Shown here: one piece after another, positions 49,139-58,055 of the stretch
Layout: the number at the start of each line of letters is the position of its first letter
How positions within the stretch are numbered: position 1 is the stretch's first letter
Assembly: GCA_020073245.1 (NCBI GenBank)
Contig: JAIQFQ010000017.1
Coordinates: 1-59,126 of the forward strand
From: Terriglobia bacterium
GTDB lineage: Bacteria; Acidobacteriota; Thermoanaerobaculia; Thermoanaerobaculales; Thermoanaerobaculaceae
Direction: 5' to 3'
DNA length: 59,126 bases
The notes under the pieces: generated by a model
The model's database searches: none
Told to the model about the DNA's origin: nothing
Seen by the model: only the letters and a program-made list of their open reading frames with translations
Position numbers and translations under genes: made by a program

Positions 49139-49957
49139 CTATCGGCACCCCTCTTGGTTCCAGGCACTCCGCAGGGCCCGTTCGACCAGCGTGGCGGCAA
49201 GATGCCTCTTGAAGGCGGCCGAACCCCGAATGTCGGTGATGGGGTCAACGTGGGCCGCGACCAGCGCCTCGACCTCGTGGCGCGCAGGGAGCGGCCTGCC
49301 GTCGAGCGCCGCCTCCACCGGCCGCAGCCGGATTACCGTTCGAGACACGCCGCCGACCGCCACGATCGCGTTCCGCACGCGACCCGCATCGTTGCGCAGT
49401 GACACGGCGGCTGCTATCAGGGACAGGTCGTTGGCCGTGCGGCTGTGGTTCTCGATTGCGATGCGCAGGTCGCCCGGCGGGTCGGGCACCTCGACCGAGA
49501 GCACGATGCCGTCGCGCTCTCCCAGGACCCAGCTCTCGAGGTCTCGCTCGATCTCCCCGGAGTCGGTGGCGACGCGGAGCCGCGCCCCGAGCGTCAGCAA
49601 CACCGGAATCAGGTCGGCGCACGACCGGCAGACGCCGAGGTGACCGCCGATCGTGGCGACGTTGCGGATGTTCCGGTTCGCGTGGTTCGAGGTGGCCTGA
49701 TGGATGGCTGGATGGATGATCTCGGATTCCAGGATCTCTTGGAGGGTGGTCATCGCGCCGATCGATACGCCCTCGTCCCGGTGCGTGATGCCGCCCAACC
49801 CGAGCCGACCGAGCCATACCAGATGTTCCGGCGCCTCCTTGGCCTTGCGATTGTTGACCTCGGTGCCTCCAGCCAGAAAAGACGCCGCACCGTGGAGCTC
49901 TCGCCGGAGGCGCAGGGCGTCCTCGATGGTCTCTGGTACGTGAAAGTGGCTGGCCAT
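49139..49957 (-). CDS. FAD-binding subunit of the molybdenum hydroxylase (YgfM-like)
   Basis: This 272-residue protein of the CO-dehydrogenase/xanthine dehydrogenase medium-subunit family has FAD motifs ASFLAGGTEVNNRK and NVATIGGHLGVCRS, then a C-terminal domain (VAVGGVSRTVIRLRPVEAAL). It passes electrons from the Fe-S clusters of the large subunit to an acceptor. The start at 49957 has GGAG about 9 nt upstream and begins where the family begins (FHVPETIEDAL). The longer frame would include the promoter. It is the first gene of the six-gene operon. Confidence 0.88.
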   Translation of the reverse strand: MASHFHVPETIEDALRLRRELHGAASFLAGGTEVNNRKAKEAPEHLVWLGRLGLGGITHRDEGVSIGAMTTLQEILESEIIHPAIHQATSNHANRNIRNVATIGGHLGVCRSCADLIPVLLTLGARLRVATDSGEIERDLESWVLGERDGIVLSVEVPDPPGDLRIAIENHSRTANDLSLIAAAVSLRNDAGRVRNAIVAVGGVSRTVIRLRPVEAALDGRPLPARHEVEALVAAHVDPITDIRGSAAFKRHLAATLVERALRSAWNQEGCR

Positions 49958-50012
49958 TCGTCGACTCCGCGGTGGTGCGCCAGAACTGCCACAATGGCGC
50001 AACTGCAAGTGT

Positions 50013-50041
50013 AGTATTGCCAGTCCGATGGCAAGTGTCAA
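50013..50041 (-). promoter_or_regulatory. Sigma-70 promoter with embedded palindromic operator for the hydroxylase operon
   Basis: On the minus strand a perfect -35 TTGACA (50041-50036), 17-nt spacer, -10 AATACT (50018-50013, 4 of 6). The predicted start is near 50006, about 49 nt before the FAD gene. A perfect palindrome TTGCCA-N6-TGGCAA (50017-50034) covers the spacer and touches the -10, an ideal position for a repressor. No regulator gene is in the operon. Confidence 0.65.
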
Positions 50042-50236
50042 CACGACAGGTCGTGGGGTCGTCGGGCAGCCGTTTCGGCATCGGCGGGGGTGTTGAGGTG
50101 AAGTGGGGCGGGCACTCCGATCACGTCCGTCGCCGTCAACCTCGTGTGCATGGCGGAGTGACCCGGCACCCTGAAACGAGTCCAGGTTGAGAGGCAGGGA
50201 TGGGGCCTTTCAGCCGCCCCGGCAAAGGGGCAGGTG

Positions 50237-50385
50237 ATGCCGAAGAGGCGTTTTGCTGCCGAGCGATCACCCACAAACCGAGGGAGGCGGAGGTCGAACT
50301 GGCGCGAGGGCAGATCACGGGGGAGGTGCGCCGGAAGCTCGAGATCTCCGAACAGACGTACTGCCGATGGCGGAGGGCGCACGAG
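50237..50385 (+). pseudogene. Relic of an IS3-family transposase OrfA
   Basis: MPKRRFAAE begins at 50237. After a one-base frameshift near 50262, REAEVELARGQITGEVRRKL and EISEQTYCRWRR continue in another frame. This is the N-terminal HTH of IS3 OrfA (normally HKLREAEVELA, SEQTYYRWR). The rest of OrfA and all of OrfB are missing. The remainder of 49958-50720 shows no intact gene apart from the hydroxylase promoter. Confidence 0.75.
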
Positions 50386-50720
50386 GTTGCGGTCCTTGCG
50401 GAGGTCATCGCCCAACGACTCGTCCCCTGCCGAAAAGAGCCCGATTCCGAAGGCGGCGTCGATCATCCACTCGAGGCGCCACGTAGCTGGGGGTCCTTTC
50501 CTGCGGCTAGCATTGCGTTCGGCGCGCTCGCAGCGATAGCCCGTACCCCCCGACCTTGCAGCCCGCAGAGAAGTAACGCCTCCAGCGCGCCGTCAGCCAT
50601 GACTGTAGCGGCATCGTGGGCACCAGCATCGAAGCAGAGGTGGGCTTCGCGCGCGTTTGTTTCTGCGATAGCCCTGCAGTCGGGGCCCTTCAGGCGCGAG
50701 AGATTTGGGGCAGAGTTCGT

Positions 50721-51173
50721 CTAGTTCGCGCTTGGTGGCCTTTCTACCTTTCCCCGCCGTCTGGCAATCGCCAGGCCGAAACCAGTTACGGCCCGAGTCT
50801 CCGCGCTGCGGAGGTCTCCGTCAACGCTCCCGGTGGCGACCAATGAGGCCGGGGAGTACGCCTTACACGCGTCGATGGCAATCCCGTGAACGATTTCCCG
50901 CAGCCTTGCAGCCCAGCCTTTGAAATCAGATTCAACGGCATTGGCATCCTCGCCGGCTTCGGCCGCTGCAAGGTAGGTCCCCTTCAACTCGAGGAGAGCT
51001 TCATCAAACGAGGTCAGAACCACGTGGTGGATGGCGAACATCGTAGGGGTCCCCTGAAGCATCCCGGATCTTCCGTGTCGAGCCAGAACTGCGGCTTTCC
51101 CGGCGTTGACCTTCTTGATCATCTCCGGTGCTATGCAGGCGGCCTGCGTTCGAGCGAGGTCAAGTGAGCCCAT
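50721..51173 (-). CDS. Hypothetical protein
   Basis: The 150-residue protein has no signal or TM, mostly helical, with one central segment FAIHHVVLTSFDEALLELKG and a basic C-terminus. Not recognised. The ATG at 51173 has GGAGG at 5 nt spacing and overlaps the stop of the FG-GAP gene as TGATG. It lies in the decayed part of the island next to the IS3 relic, so it may be a surviving or partial gene. Confidence 0.45.
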   Translation of the reverse strand: MGSLDLARTQAACIAPEMIKKVNAGKAAVLARHGRSGMLQGTPTMFAIHHVVLTSFDEALLELKGTYLAAAEAGEDANAVESDFKGWAARLREIVHGIAIDACKAYSPASLVATGSVDGDLRSAETRAVTGFGLAIARRRGKVERPPSAN

Positions 51174-52435
51174 CACGACCTCCGAGGCGCGCCGAAATCC
51201 TCCCTACCAGCAACCCTTCTGTAACACATGCGCGAGCTCCCCATCGATGATCTTGCCGCGCCCGCGGCTCCGCTGTTCCCGTCCCTCCCGTCCATCGATG
51301 CCTCCCAACCGGACCGTGGAAGCCGTGGCATATCGACGGCGCCGTTGCCGACCAGCTTGCTGCCCTGCTGCGACCACACGCCCCCGCTGCGCGTCCACAC
51401 CCACGCGGCGCCGGCCCCGGAGTTGTCGAGGTTCCCGCCGACGATGGCGGTGTTGCCATCAGCCGAAATCGCCACCGAGCCGCCCTGTTTGCCACCACCC
51501 CCGACGGCACCTGTGCCGACGAGCTTGCTCCCCTGCTGCGACCACACCCCACCGCTGCGCGTGTACACCCACGCCGCGCCGGCATTGGAGTTGTCGCCGA
51601 ACCCGCCAACGATGACTGTGCTCCCGTCCGCCGAGAACGCCACCGAGCTGCCCTGCTGGGCGGCCCCGGCAGCGCCCGTGCCGACGAGCTTGCTCCCCTG
51701 CTGCGTCCACACCCCACCGCTGCGCGTGTACACCCACACCGCGCCGACATTGGAGTTGTCGCCGAACCCGCCAACGATGGCTGTGTTGCCATCGGACGAG
51801 ATCGCCACCGACTTGCCCTGCAAGGCAACTGACCCGACCGCACCCGTGCCGACGAGCTTGCTGCCCTGCTGCGACCACACGCCCCCGCTGCGCGTGAACA
51901 CCCACACGGCACCGGCATGCGAGTTGTCGCCGAGCCCGCCGACGATGGCAGTGTTCCCATCAGCCGAAATCGCCACCGACACACCTTGGCCGGCAGGCGC
52001 GACGGCGCCGCTGCCGACCAGCTTGCTGCCCTGCTGCGACCACACGCCCCCGCTGCGCGTGAACACCCACACGGCGCCGGCATTGGAGTTGTCGCCAGGC
52101 CCGCCGACGATGGCAGTGTTCCCATCAGCCGAAATCGCCACCGAGTAGCCCTGCACGGCGACCCCGACGGCGCCCGTGCCGACGAGCTTGTTCCCCTGCT
52201 GGGACCACACCCCACCGCTGCGAGCGGATACCCACGCGGCGCCGGCCCCGGAGCTGTCCTGGTAGCCACCGACGATGGCGGTGTTCCCATCAGCCGAGAT
52301 CGCCACCGAGAAACCCTGAACGGCAGGCGCGACGACGTCGGTACCTATGAGTTTGCTCCCTTGCTGGGTGAACAGCGCCGCCGCTGCATGCGCAAGCAAC
52401 AACATCCCGACGACCAAACCTGCCTGCCGTGACAT
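51173..52435 (-). CDS. Exported FG-GAP-like repeat protein, probably truncated
   Basis: The 420-residue frame has a signal peptide (MSRQAGLVVGMLLLAHAAAA) and six full beta-propeller-type repeats of about 55 residues, each QQGSKLVGTGAV to VAISADGNTAIVGG to AVWVFTRSGGVWS. A seventh repeat starts but breaks off after LVGNGAV. The last 50 residues (from DMPRLPRSGW) have no repeat character and look like out-of-frame sequence, so the C-terminus is probably lost. AAGAGGAG precedes the ATG. Such proteins are surface or secreted and may bind ligands or calcium. Confidence 0.7.
   Translation of the reverse strand: MSRQAGLVVGMLLLAHAAAALFTQQGSKLIGTDVVAPAVQGFSVAISADGNTAIVGGYQDSSGAGAAWVSARSGGVWSQQGNKLVGTGAVGVAVQGYSVAISADGNTAIVGGPGDNSNAGAVWVFTRSGGVWSQQGSKLVGSGAVAPAGQGVSVAISADGNTAIVGGLGDNSHAGAVWVFTRSGGVWSQQGSKLVGTGAVGSVALQGKSVAISSDGNTAIVGGFGDNSNVGAVWVYTRSGGVWTQQGSKLVGTGAAGAAQQGSSVAFSADGSTVIVGGFGDNSNAGAAWVYTRSGGVWSQQGSKLVGTGAVGGGGKQGGSVAISADGNTAIVGGNLDNSGAGAAWVWTRSGGVWSQQGSKLVGNGAVDMPRLPRSGWEASMDGRDGNSGAAGAARSSMGSSRMCYRRVAGREDFGAPRRS
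51335..52372 (-). repeat. Six-and-a-part tandem repeats of about 165 bp in the FG-GAP gene
   Basis: The units are conserved at DNA level as well as protein level, with spacing 165-168 bp. They code in frame, so they are not CRISPR or satellite DNA. High similarity between units makes gain or loss of units by recombination likely and could explain the broken seventh unit. Confidence 0.8.
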
Positions 52436-52671
52436 TGGCTTCTCCTCTTGCCGCTCACCACCGGATTAGCGAGCACAAGAGTACGCCCAAATCGTGGTTA
52501 GATTCAGCCTTAGGAGGAGAGACCGGCCGTGTGGCGCAGGCGGCATGTTCCACCGGCGTTGAACCGGTGTCTTCCAAAGCCCCCTGCGAGAGGCTCAAGT
52601 CGGGGCGTCAAGGAGCGAAATCGCTCCGGGGTACTGCCACTGGACTGCCAGCGAGAACCCTTGGTCTGTAA

Positions 52672-52750
<79 letters not shown>

Positions 52751-52756
52751 ACCGGG

Positions 52757-53131
52757 TCACTTCAGAAGGGTGAGGATCGATTCCAGCTCGCGCCGAGTCG
52801 TCTTGAGCGCGCGCCGCAGGCTTTCTACTTGGTTCGCCGCCTTGGTGTCAAGCTTGGCGGCCCTGGGAGCGCGCTCGTTCAGCTCCTCCGCGAGCCGCTT
52901 CTTGGCGCCCGCGACCGTGAACCGCTCCTCGTACAGCAGCTGCTTGATGCGAAGGATGAGCTGAACGTCCGCCTTGCTGTAGGTCCGCTGGCCGCCCGCA
53001 CCCTTTGCCGGTGCGAGGTCGGGAAACTCGGTCTCCCAGTAACGCAACACGAATGGCTTCACGCCGGCGACCTCGCAGACTTCGCCGATCTTGAACTCTT
53101 CCTTGTCCGGTACGACCACCTCACTTGGCAT
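52757..53131 (-). CDS. MerR family transcriptional regulator
   Basis: The 124-residue regulator has the winged [24 protein letters not shown] at residues 13 on, [18 protein letters not shown] and a C-terminal coiled coil (LIKQ-like helix then [19 protein letters not shown]). No metal-binding cysteines are seen at the C-terminus, so it is not a classical metal MerR. The family member most often found next to translation genes in deltaproteobacterial and acidobacterial genomes has this length. GGAGGACGC precedes the ATG, which overlaps the GTPase gene by 11 bp. Confidence 0.88.
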   Translation of the reverse strand: MPSEVVVPDKEEFKIGEVCEVAGVKPFVLRYWETEFPDLAPAKGAGGQRTYSKADVQLILRIKQLLYEERFTVAGAKKRLAEELNERAPRAAKLDTKAANQVESLRRALKTTRRELESILTLLK

Positions 53132-54488
53132 GCGCGTCCTCCTCGGGGACCAGGGTCAGACGGAACTGCAACGTCAGCCGTTTGCCGCCGGTCCACACCG
53201 CCGGGACGGGGACTTCGAGCTCCAACTCCCGCACCTCCCCGACCTGTGCCAGGGCGCGAGGGATGATGCGCTGCACGAGCGCGTGCCCCGCCTCGGCCGA
53301 CAGATCCGCCGTGGCGCCGGGACCGCGCTCGGTTACGGGGAATTCCTCACCCAGGTCGGGCTCGGCGCCGAGCATCTCGACCTGCGCCTCGTGCGCCACC
53401 GCGACAGGCGCCGGCGGGGCCGCGAACACGTCGGCACCCGCACCATCACCTCCCGCGGGCGGCGCCTCGAACGGGTCCATGAGATCCGGAAGCTCTCCCA
53501 GCGGAGCCTGTTGCAGCGCCGCCAGCAGGATCTTGCCGGTCACCGCCGGCGTCGCCGACCGGGCTCCGCCGCCGAACACCTCCCCCTCGGGGAGCGGCAC
53601 CACCTGGGGAGCCGAGGCGACCGGAAACGCCGGGGCCGCGAACTGGTCACGAGGGGCGGGTTCGCTCTCCGGCATGGTGAAGGAGAAAGGCGCAGCGTCG
53701 GACGGCGCCTCGACGAGCGGCGACGGCTCGGGGGTGGCGGGCGGAGCCGGGGCCCCGAGGCTGGCCTCGCGTGAAGAGATACCGAATGTGGGAGCCGACG
53801 AGGCGGGGACCTCATACGGGGTGTCGAATTCGACAGGCATCTGCTCGACGACACCCGGGGGCACCTCATCGACGACGCCGGCGACCTCTTCCGCCGGGAG
53901 CTGAAAGCGATCGCGCAGCGAACGCGCCACGAGCCTCACCACGCCCTGCAACGTCTCCTCGACACCGATGCCGGTCGTGGCGACCGCCTCGAAGAAGGGG
54001 GCGTTGAACTCGTTGAGCAGGTTATCGAGATCGTCAACGGTCAACAAGTCTTGAAGGTCCCGCTTGTTGTACTGAAGGACGTGCGGCACGCTCGCGAGGG
54101 TGAGACCTTGCAGAGCGAGGTTCTCCTTCAGGTTCTCCCACGACTCACGGTTGGACCGGAGCAGCTCCCGCTGCGAATCGGCCACGAAAACGATCGCGTC
54201 CACCCCGCGCAGGACCACCTGCCGCGTCGCGTTGTAGTGCACCTGGCCGGGCACGGTGTACAGCTGCACCCGAACCTTCATTCCGCGCAGGGTCCCGGCG
54301 GTAACCGGGAGGAAGTCGAAGAAGATCGTGCGGTCGCCGCCGGCCGGCACCGTGACCAACTCGCCCCGCGTGTCCGGAGGGTAACCGGCATAAAGGGTGC
54401 GCAGGTTGGTCGTCTTCCCGCCGAGCGGTGGGCCGTAGTAGACGATCTTTGCGATGATCTCGCGCGCTCGCGGTCGAAATTGCACCAT
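53121..54488 (-). CDS. MglA-like small Ras-type GTPase with long C-terminal extension
   Basis: In this 455-residue protein residues 1-200 are an MglA-type GTPase: P-loop [11 protein letters not shown] at 19 on, [18 protein letters not shown] as switch II (the Gln replaces the usual Gly-containing DTAGQ), NKRDL as base specificity. A Pro/Ala/Glu-rich linker of about 170 residues follows, then a conserved-looking C-terminal segment ([22 protein letters not shown]). MglA GTPases set cell polarity and motility; the extended form may do something else. ATG 54488 overlaps the Der stop as TGATG. Confidence 0.8.
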   Translation of the reverse strand: MVQFRPRAREIIAKIVYYGPPLGGKTTNLRTLYAGYPPDTRGELVTVPAGGDRTIFFDFLPVTAGTLRGMKVRVQLYTVPGQVHYNATRQVVLRGVDAIVFVADSQRELLRSNRESWENLKENLALQGLTLASVPHVLQYNKRDLQDLLTVDDLDNLLNEFNAPFFEAVATTGIGVEETLQGVVRLVARSLRDRFQLPAEEVAGVVDEVPPGVVEQMPVEFDTPYEVPASSAPTFGISSREASLGAPAPPATPEPSPLVEAPSDAAPFSFTMPESEPAPRDQFAAPAFPVASAPQVVPLPEGEVFGGGARSATPAVTGKILLAALQQAPLGELPDLMDPFEAPPAGGDGAGADVFAAPPAPVAVAHEAQVEMLGAEPDLGEEFPVTERGPGATADLSAEAGHALVQRIIPRALAQVGEVRELELEVPVPAVWTGGKRLTLQFRLTLVPEEDAHAK

Positions 54489-55813
54489 CACCCGCCCCGG
54501 TCACTTTTCCCCTGTATTCTAAACCGAATCGAGGTCCCTGCCAACGGGAACGCTTCGCGCACCGTATTCTCCAGGTATCGGAGGTACGAGAAGTGGAGCT
54601 TCCCCGTGCCGCTCACGAAGAGCACAAAACGCGGCGGAGCGCTGCCGGCCTGGGTGGCGTAGAAGAGGCGAGTCGGGCGCTTCCCGCCGGGCGGCGGCTG
54701 GCGCTCCCAGGCGGCACGCAGCACACGGTTCAGCTCGCCGGTGCCGACCCGCAGGCGGAATGCCTCACCGACCTCGAGAGCGGCCGGCAAGAGGTGAGGC
54801 ACGCCGGCGCCGGTGAGGGCGGAAACGAAGACCACCGGTGTGTCCTTCAGGAATTTGAGGCGCTGGACGACCTGGTCCTTGAGGCGCTTCCTGGCCTCCT
54901 TCTCCTCACTCGCAACGAGGTCGGCCTTGTTGATGACGACGACCACACCACGTCCCGCCTCCGCGACGTACCCCGCGACGTGGGTGTCCTGCGCCGTGAG
55001 CCCTTCGGAGGCGTCCAGCAGCATCAGGCACACCTCGGCACGCTCGATGGCGCGTCGCGCCATCAACACCGAGAGCACCTCGGGGCCCTGGTCGGTGCGT
55101 CCCTTGCGCCGGATCCCGGCGGTGTCGATCAGCCGGACGGTGCGCGGCCCGCACGCGACCAGCGTATCCACCGTGTCGCGGGTGGTGCCCGGGACCTCGG
55201 ACACGAGCACGCGCTCCTCCCCCAGCAGTCGGTTGAGGAGCGAGGACTTTCCGACGTTGGGCCGGCCGACTATGGCGACCGACAGCTCGGCTTCCCCGGC
55301 CGGCTCGTCCTCCTGAGGCGAGGGAAGCACCTTCTCCAGCTCGTCCCACAGCTCGCCGATCCCGAGGCCGTGCTCCGCCGAGATCGTCACCACCGGGAAG
55401 CCGAGGCCGGCGAACTCGGCCGCGCCGTGCGCCGCATCCCGGCGGTCCTCCTTGTTGACGGCCACGACGGTGGGCCGTCCCGCACGGTGTAGCTGGCCGG
55501 CGATCTCGGCGTCGGCGGGCAGGAGACCCTCCGATCCGTCAACCAGCAGGACCACGGCATCCGCCTCACTCACAGCCGTTAGCGCCTGCTCACGCACCAT
55601 CGCGGGGATCTGCGCCTCGGAGTCCGGCTCGAACCCGCCGGTGTCGACGAGAACGACCGCCCCGCCGACCGGGCGAGGGGCGTCCGCCGCTACGCGGTCA
55701 CGGGTCATCCCGGCAAGGTCGTGGGTGATGGCGCGCCGTGTTCGCGCGAGCCGGTTGAACAGCGTCGACTTTCCCACGTTGGGACGGCCGACGATCGCGA
55801 TCGTGGGCGGCAT
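54488..55813 (-). CDS. der: Der (EngA), double-GTPase ribosome assembly factor
   Basis: This 441-residue essential GTPase has two G domains in tandem, each with a P-loop GRPNVGKS (residues 9 and about 180), DTGG or DTAG switch II, and NKED or NKAD specificity motifs. A C-terminal KH-like domain (FYATQAGSAPPRFVLFVSGTGKLH) follows. It acts in 50S subunit assembly. The start at 55813 lies 2 nt after the upstream stop. The longer frame into the PuuD-like gene is a shadow. Confidence 0.95.
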   Translation of the reverse strand: MPPTIAIVGRPNVGKSTLFNRLARTRRAITHDLAGMTRDRVAADAPRPVGGAVVLVDTGGFEPDSEAQIPAMVREQALTAVSEADAVVLLVDGSEGLLPADAEIAGQLHRAGRPTVVAVNKEDRRDAAHGAAEFAGLGFPVVTISAEHGLGIGELWDELEKVLPSPQEDEPAGEAELSVAIVGRPNVGKSSLLNRLLGEERVLVSEVPGTTRDTVDTLVACGPRTVRLIDTAGIRRKGRTDQGPEVLSVLMARRAIERAEVCLMLLDASEGLTAQDTHVAGYVAEAGRGVVVVINKADLVASEEKEARKRLKDQVVQRLKFLKDTPVVFVSALTGAGVPHLLPAALEVGEAFRLRVGTGELNRVLRAAWERQPPPGGKRPTRLFYATQAGSAPPRFVLFVSGTGKLHFSYLRYLENTVREAFPLAGTSIRFRIQGKSDRGG

Positions 55814-55815
55814 GA

Positions 55816-56550
55816 CTAGCGCGCCCCGAAGATCGTGGACCGTGGGCCGTGGACCACGAAGGGCGCAAGGCATGCCGAGCGGAACGCGCGGAACAAGGCG
55901 ACGTGCTCTGTCTGCGTGAGGTTCTCGGGGTGCCACTGGACGCCGAGCACGAAGCGGTTCGTGTGGTGGAGCTTCACAGCCTCGACCACGCCGTCGGGCG
56001 CCGTGAGGATGACCTCGAGCGGACCCGCGACCTCGGCGATCGCTTGGCGGTGGCGGGAGTTGACGAGGAACTCGTCCGGGCATCCGTCGAGCCACCGGCC
56101 GCCGCTGCGCCCGCATTTCGTCACGGGATGGGCCAGATGGTCCTTGGGCTCCGAGACGTAGTGATTGGGCTTTCCGGCTCGGTCGAGATCCTGGATCAGG
56201 GTGCCGCCGAAGAAGACGTTCATCACCTGGCAGCCGTAGCACACGGCCAAGACCGGCCAGCCCTCGCGCTCGGCGCGCTCCAGCAGGGCGAGGTCGAGGG
56301 CGTCACGCTCCGGATCGAGCCTCGGCTGGACACCGACCTCGATGTCGGCGCCGTACCGGGCCGGCTCGACGTCCGGGCCGCCGGTGAGGAGCAGGCCTCC
56401 GAACACGGCGTCGGGCGCCGCAACCTCACCCGCGGTCGAAGGCGTCACGAAGACCAACTCGGAGGGGTCCCCCCCTGCCCGCGCCCACGCGGCGTCGAAC
56501 CGCGCGAGCTCGAACGGCCGGTTGTCGCTGCGGGCCACGAGGATCTGCAT
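55816..56550 (-). CDS. Gamma-glutamyl-gamma-aminobutyrate hydrolase family protein (PuuD-like, class I GATase)
   Basis: This 244-residue glutamine-amidotransferase-fold protein has GGLLLTGGPDVEPARYG, nucleophile Cys104 in VCYGCQVMN, FFGGTLIQDL, and the His-Glu pair in VQWHPEN. It would split gamma-glutamyl amides, for example in putrescine degradation; substrate is not proven. It is the first gene of the der operon, separated from der by 2 nt. Confidence 0.88.
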   Translation of the reverse strand: MQILVARSDNRPFELARFDAAWARAGGDPSELVFVTPSTAGEVAAPDAVFGGLLLTGGPDVEPARYGADIEVGVQPRLDPERDALDLALLERAEREGWPVLAVCYGCQVMNVFFGGTLIQDLDRAGKPNHYVSEPKDHLAHPVTKCGRSGGRWLDGCPDEFLVNSRHRQAIAEVAGPLEVILTAPDGVVEAVKLHHTNRFVLGVQWHPENLTQTEHVALFRAFRSACLAPFVVHGPRSTIFGAR

Positions 56551-56766
56551 TTGTCTATTTTAGGTCAACTGCACCGAAACTGCTGCAGGAACGCCTCTTG
56601 GGCAGACAGATACCGATGGTGCTCCTGGCGTACGCGCGCGACTTCCCCAGAGCACACGAAGAGAGGCCCCTCCCCCGCGAGTCCGGCAGAGTGAAGGAAT
56701 AGGGCCGGGACGAGCCCGGCCCCTACGGCAGAAGACGAGACGGTTTCGCTCCGTCCGCTACGGGGC

Positions 56767-57066
56767 TCACCGCCAGTGCCCGCGGTGCCACCGCCAGCCG
56801 CGCGCGCCGTGCTCCCAGCGGCCGCGCTCCCATGTCGCGCTGGCGTGAGGCGGCGCGGTCCAGCGGCCGGGCTGCCACACCCAACGGTGGTGCCACTCCC
56901 AGTACCCCTCGATCCAGACGTAGCCCGGGCCGGGAATCCCGCTCTGGACCTCCACCAGTGCATCGGGGGGTCCGACGGGCACCCACAGACTGGCCACACA
57001 ACCCGACCCGAACAACACGGTTGCGCCCAGCAGTAGGGGGACGGCGAGCGATCGTTTGCTGATCAC
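56767..57066 (-). CDS. Small WxxGxW-repeat exported protein, possible lipoprotein
   Basis: The 99-residue protein has a hydrophobic signal with Cys23 in LFGSGCVASLW as a non-ideal lipobox. The mature part is rich in Trp, His and Arg: GYVWIEGYWEWHH, WVWQPGRWTAPP, WERGRWEHG and RWHRGHWR. This is the WxxGxW (YXWGXW) repeat family of envelope proteins of unknown function. The start overlaps the upstream gene's stop by 4 bp. Confidence 0.8.
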   Translation of the reverse strand: MISKRSLAVPLLLGATVLFGSGCVASLWVPVGPPDALVEVQSGIPGPGYVWIEGYWEWHHRWVWQPGRWTAPPHASATWERGRWEHGARGWRWHRGHWR

Positions 57067-58055
57067 AGCGCGCCTCCCTTCCCGGCGTGCAGCCCGAGGT
57101 CGAGGACACGTCCTCGACCCCTGAGGGTGAGGTACAGCAGCGCGAGGGCGGCTGCCGCCGCCGCCGCGCCGAGCGCGATGAACCGGAGGGGATCGCTCGG
57201 CTGCGAGGCCGCACTGTAACGGGTCGCGTTAGGCGTGGCCCCGCCGACCGTTTCCGAGACGTCCACAGAACCCGACGGCTGCGGCGACACGGCAGGTCGA
57301 ACGGGCGCCACGGCCGACGGCGCAGCTGCCGTTCTCAAGGCGCCGCTGTCGGCGACCACGGGCGCGTCGGCGGGTTGCGGCGCGGGTGGAACCAGCGCCT
57401 TCGTGTGGCGCTTTGGTGCAACCGCCGGGGGGTGCGCTGGCTGCGGTGCCGGCTCGGAAGGTGCTTCCTCCTTCCGGACCGCCTGGGTCGTGGCCGAATC
57501 CGGCGCTGCCGCGGATCCGACAGGCGTGTTCGCAGCGGTTCCGGCAATCGGAGGCTGCTGCGCTTCTGCCGCCGGCGGGCCGGTTGCGGAGGGCTCGACG
57601 TTCGGCGGAGCGGTCGAGCCCTGCTGCGCCATCGAGTCCTTCGAGGGCTCGTCCGCGGGCCTCGAGACTACGACTCGGACGGCGTACCCCTGGCCGTGGT
57701 TCTCCGTGAACCACAGGTCCACCCCTTCACCGGCCTTCAGCTCCGCGGGCCTCTCCGTCCCGGCATCCAGGATGAAGGGGAGCGTCTGACCCACGAGGAC
57801 GGCGAGGGACTCCACGGACGGACCGATCGCCTTCTCGACCATCAACTCGAGGCGGTCGCTCCCGACGCTGACGAGCGTGCCGACGACATGCGCCGGTTCG
57901 ACCTGATTCGAGACCGCGGCTGCAGGTGTGCTCTGCTGCTCTGCCTGCGCGACAGCCGCCGGCTCGGTGGACTGCGAATCTCCCTGCTGTGCGAGGAGAG
58001 GGACCGCCACCAGAACCGTGAAGATGACCGCGAACCTCTTGATCGTTGCGTTCAT
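57063..58055 (-). CDS. Exported Pro/Ala-rich protein with C-terminal TM anchor
   Basis: The 330-residue protein has a signal peptide (FAVIFTVLVAVPLLAQQ) and a small beta domain (VVGTLVSVGSDRLELMVEKAIGP to VVVSRPADEP, OB-like, as in DUF5666-type proteins). A roughly 160-residue Pro/Ala/Gln linker and a C-terminal TM helix (FIALGAAAAAAALALLYLTL) with a basic end follow. The linker probably spans the periplasm. Family not certain. Confidence 0.65.
   Translation of the reverse strand: MNATIKRFAVIFTVLVAVPLLAQQGDSQSTEPAAVAQAEQQSTPAAAVSNQVEPAHVVGTLVSVGSDRLELMVEKAIGPSVESLAVLVGQTLPFILDAGTERPAELKAGEGVDLWFTENHGQGYAVRVVVSRPADEPSKDSMAQQGSTAPPNVEPSATGPPAAEAQQPPIAGTAANTPVGSAAAPDSATTQAVRKEEAPSEPAPQPAHPPAVAPKRHTKALVPPAPQPADAPVVADSGALRTAAAPSAVAPVRPAVSPQPSGSVDVSETVGGATPNATRYSAASQPSDPLRFIALGAAAAAAALALLYLTLRGRGRVLDLGLHAGKGGAL

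Noticed and set aside
46148..49402. A 1084-residue open frame on the plus strand across the hydroxylase operon
   Set aside because: It is antisense to genes with clear Fe-S, Mo and metal motifs, has His/Arg/Asp/Val-rich composition typical of GC-rich shadow frames, and no ribosome binding site or domain. The same holds for the long plus-strand frames at 27844-30081 and 13290-14891.
49958..50044. Longer start for the FAD subunit at 50044
   Set aside because: That extension contains the -35 and -10 boxes and the palindrome; the ATG at 49957 has a ribosome binding site and fits the family start.
51335..52372. Regularly spaced repeats that could suggest a CRISPR array
   Set aside because: The units are about 165 bp, coding throughout, and give a periodic protein; there are no short repeats with unique spacers and no cas genes.
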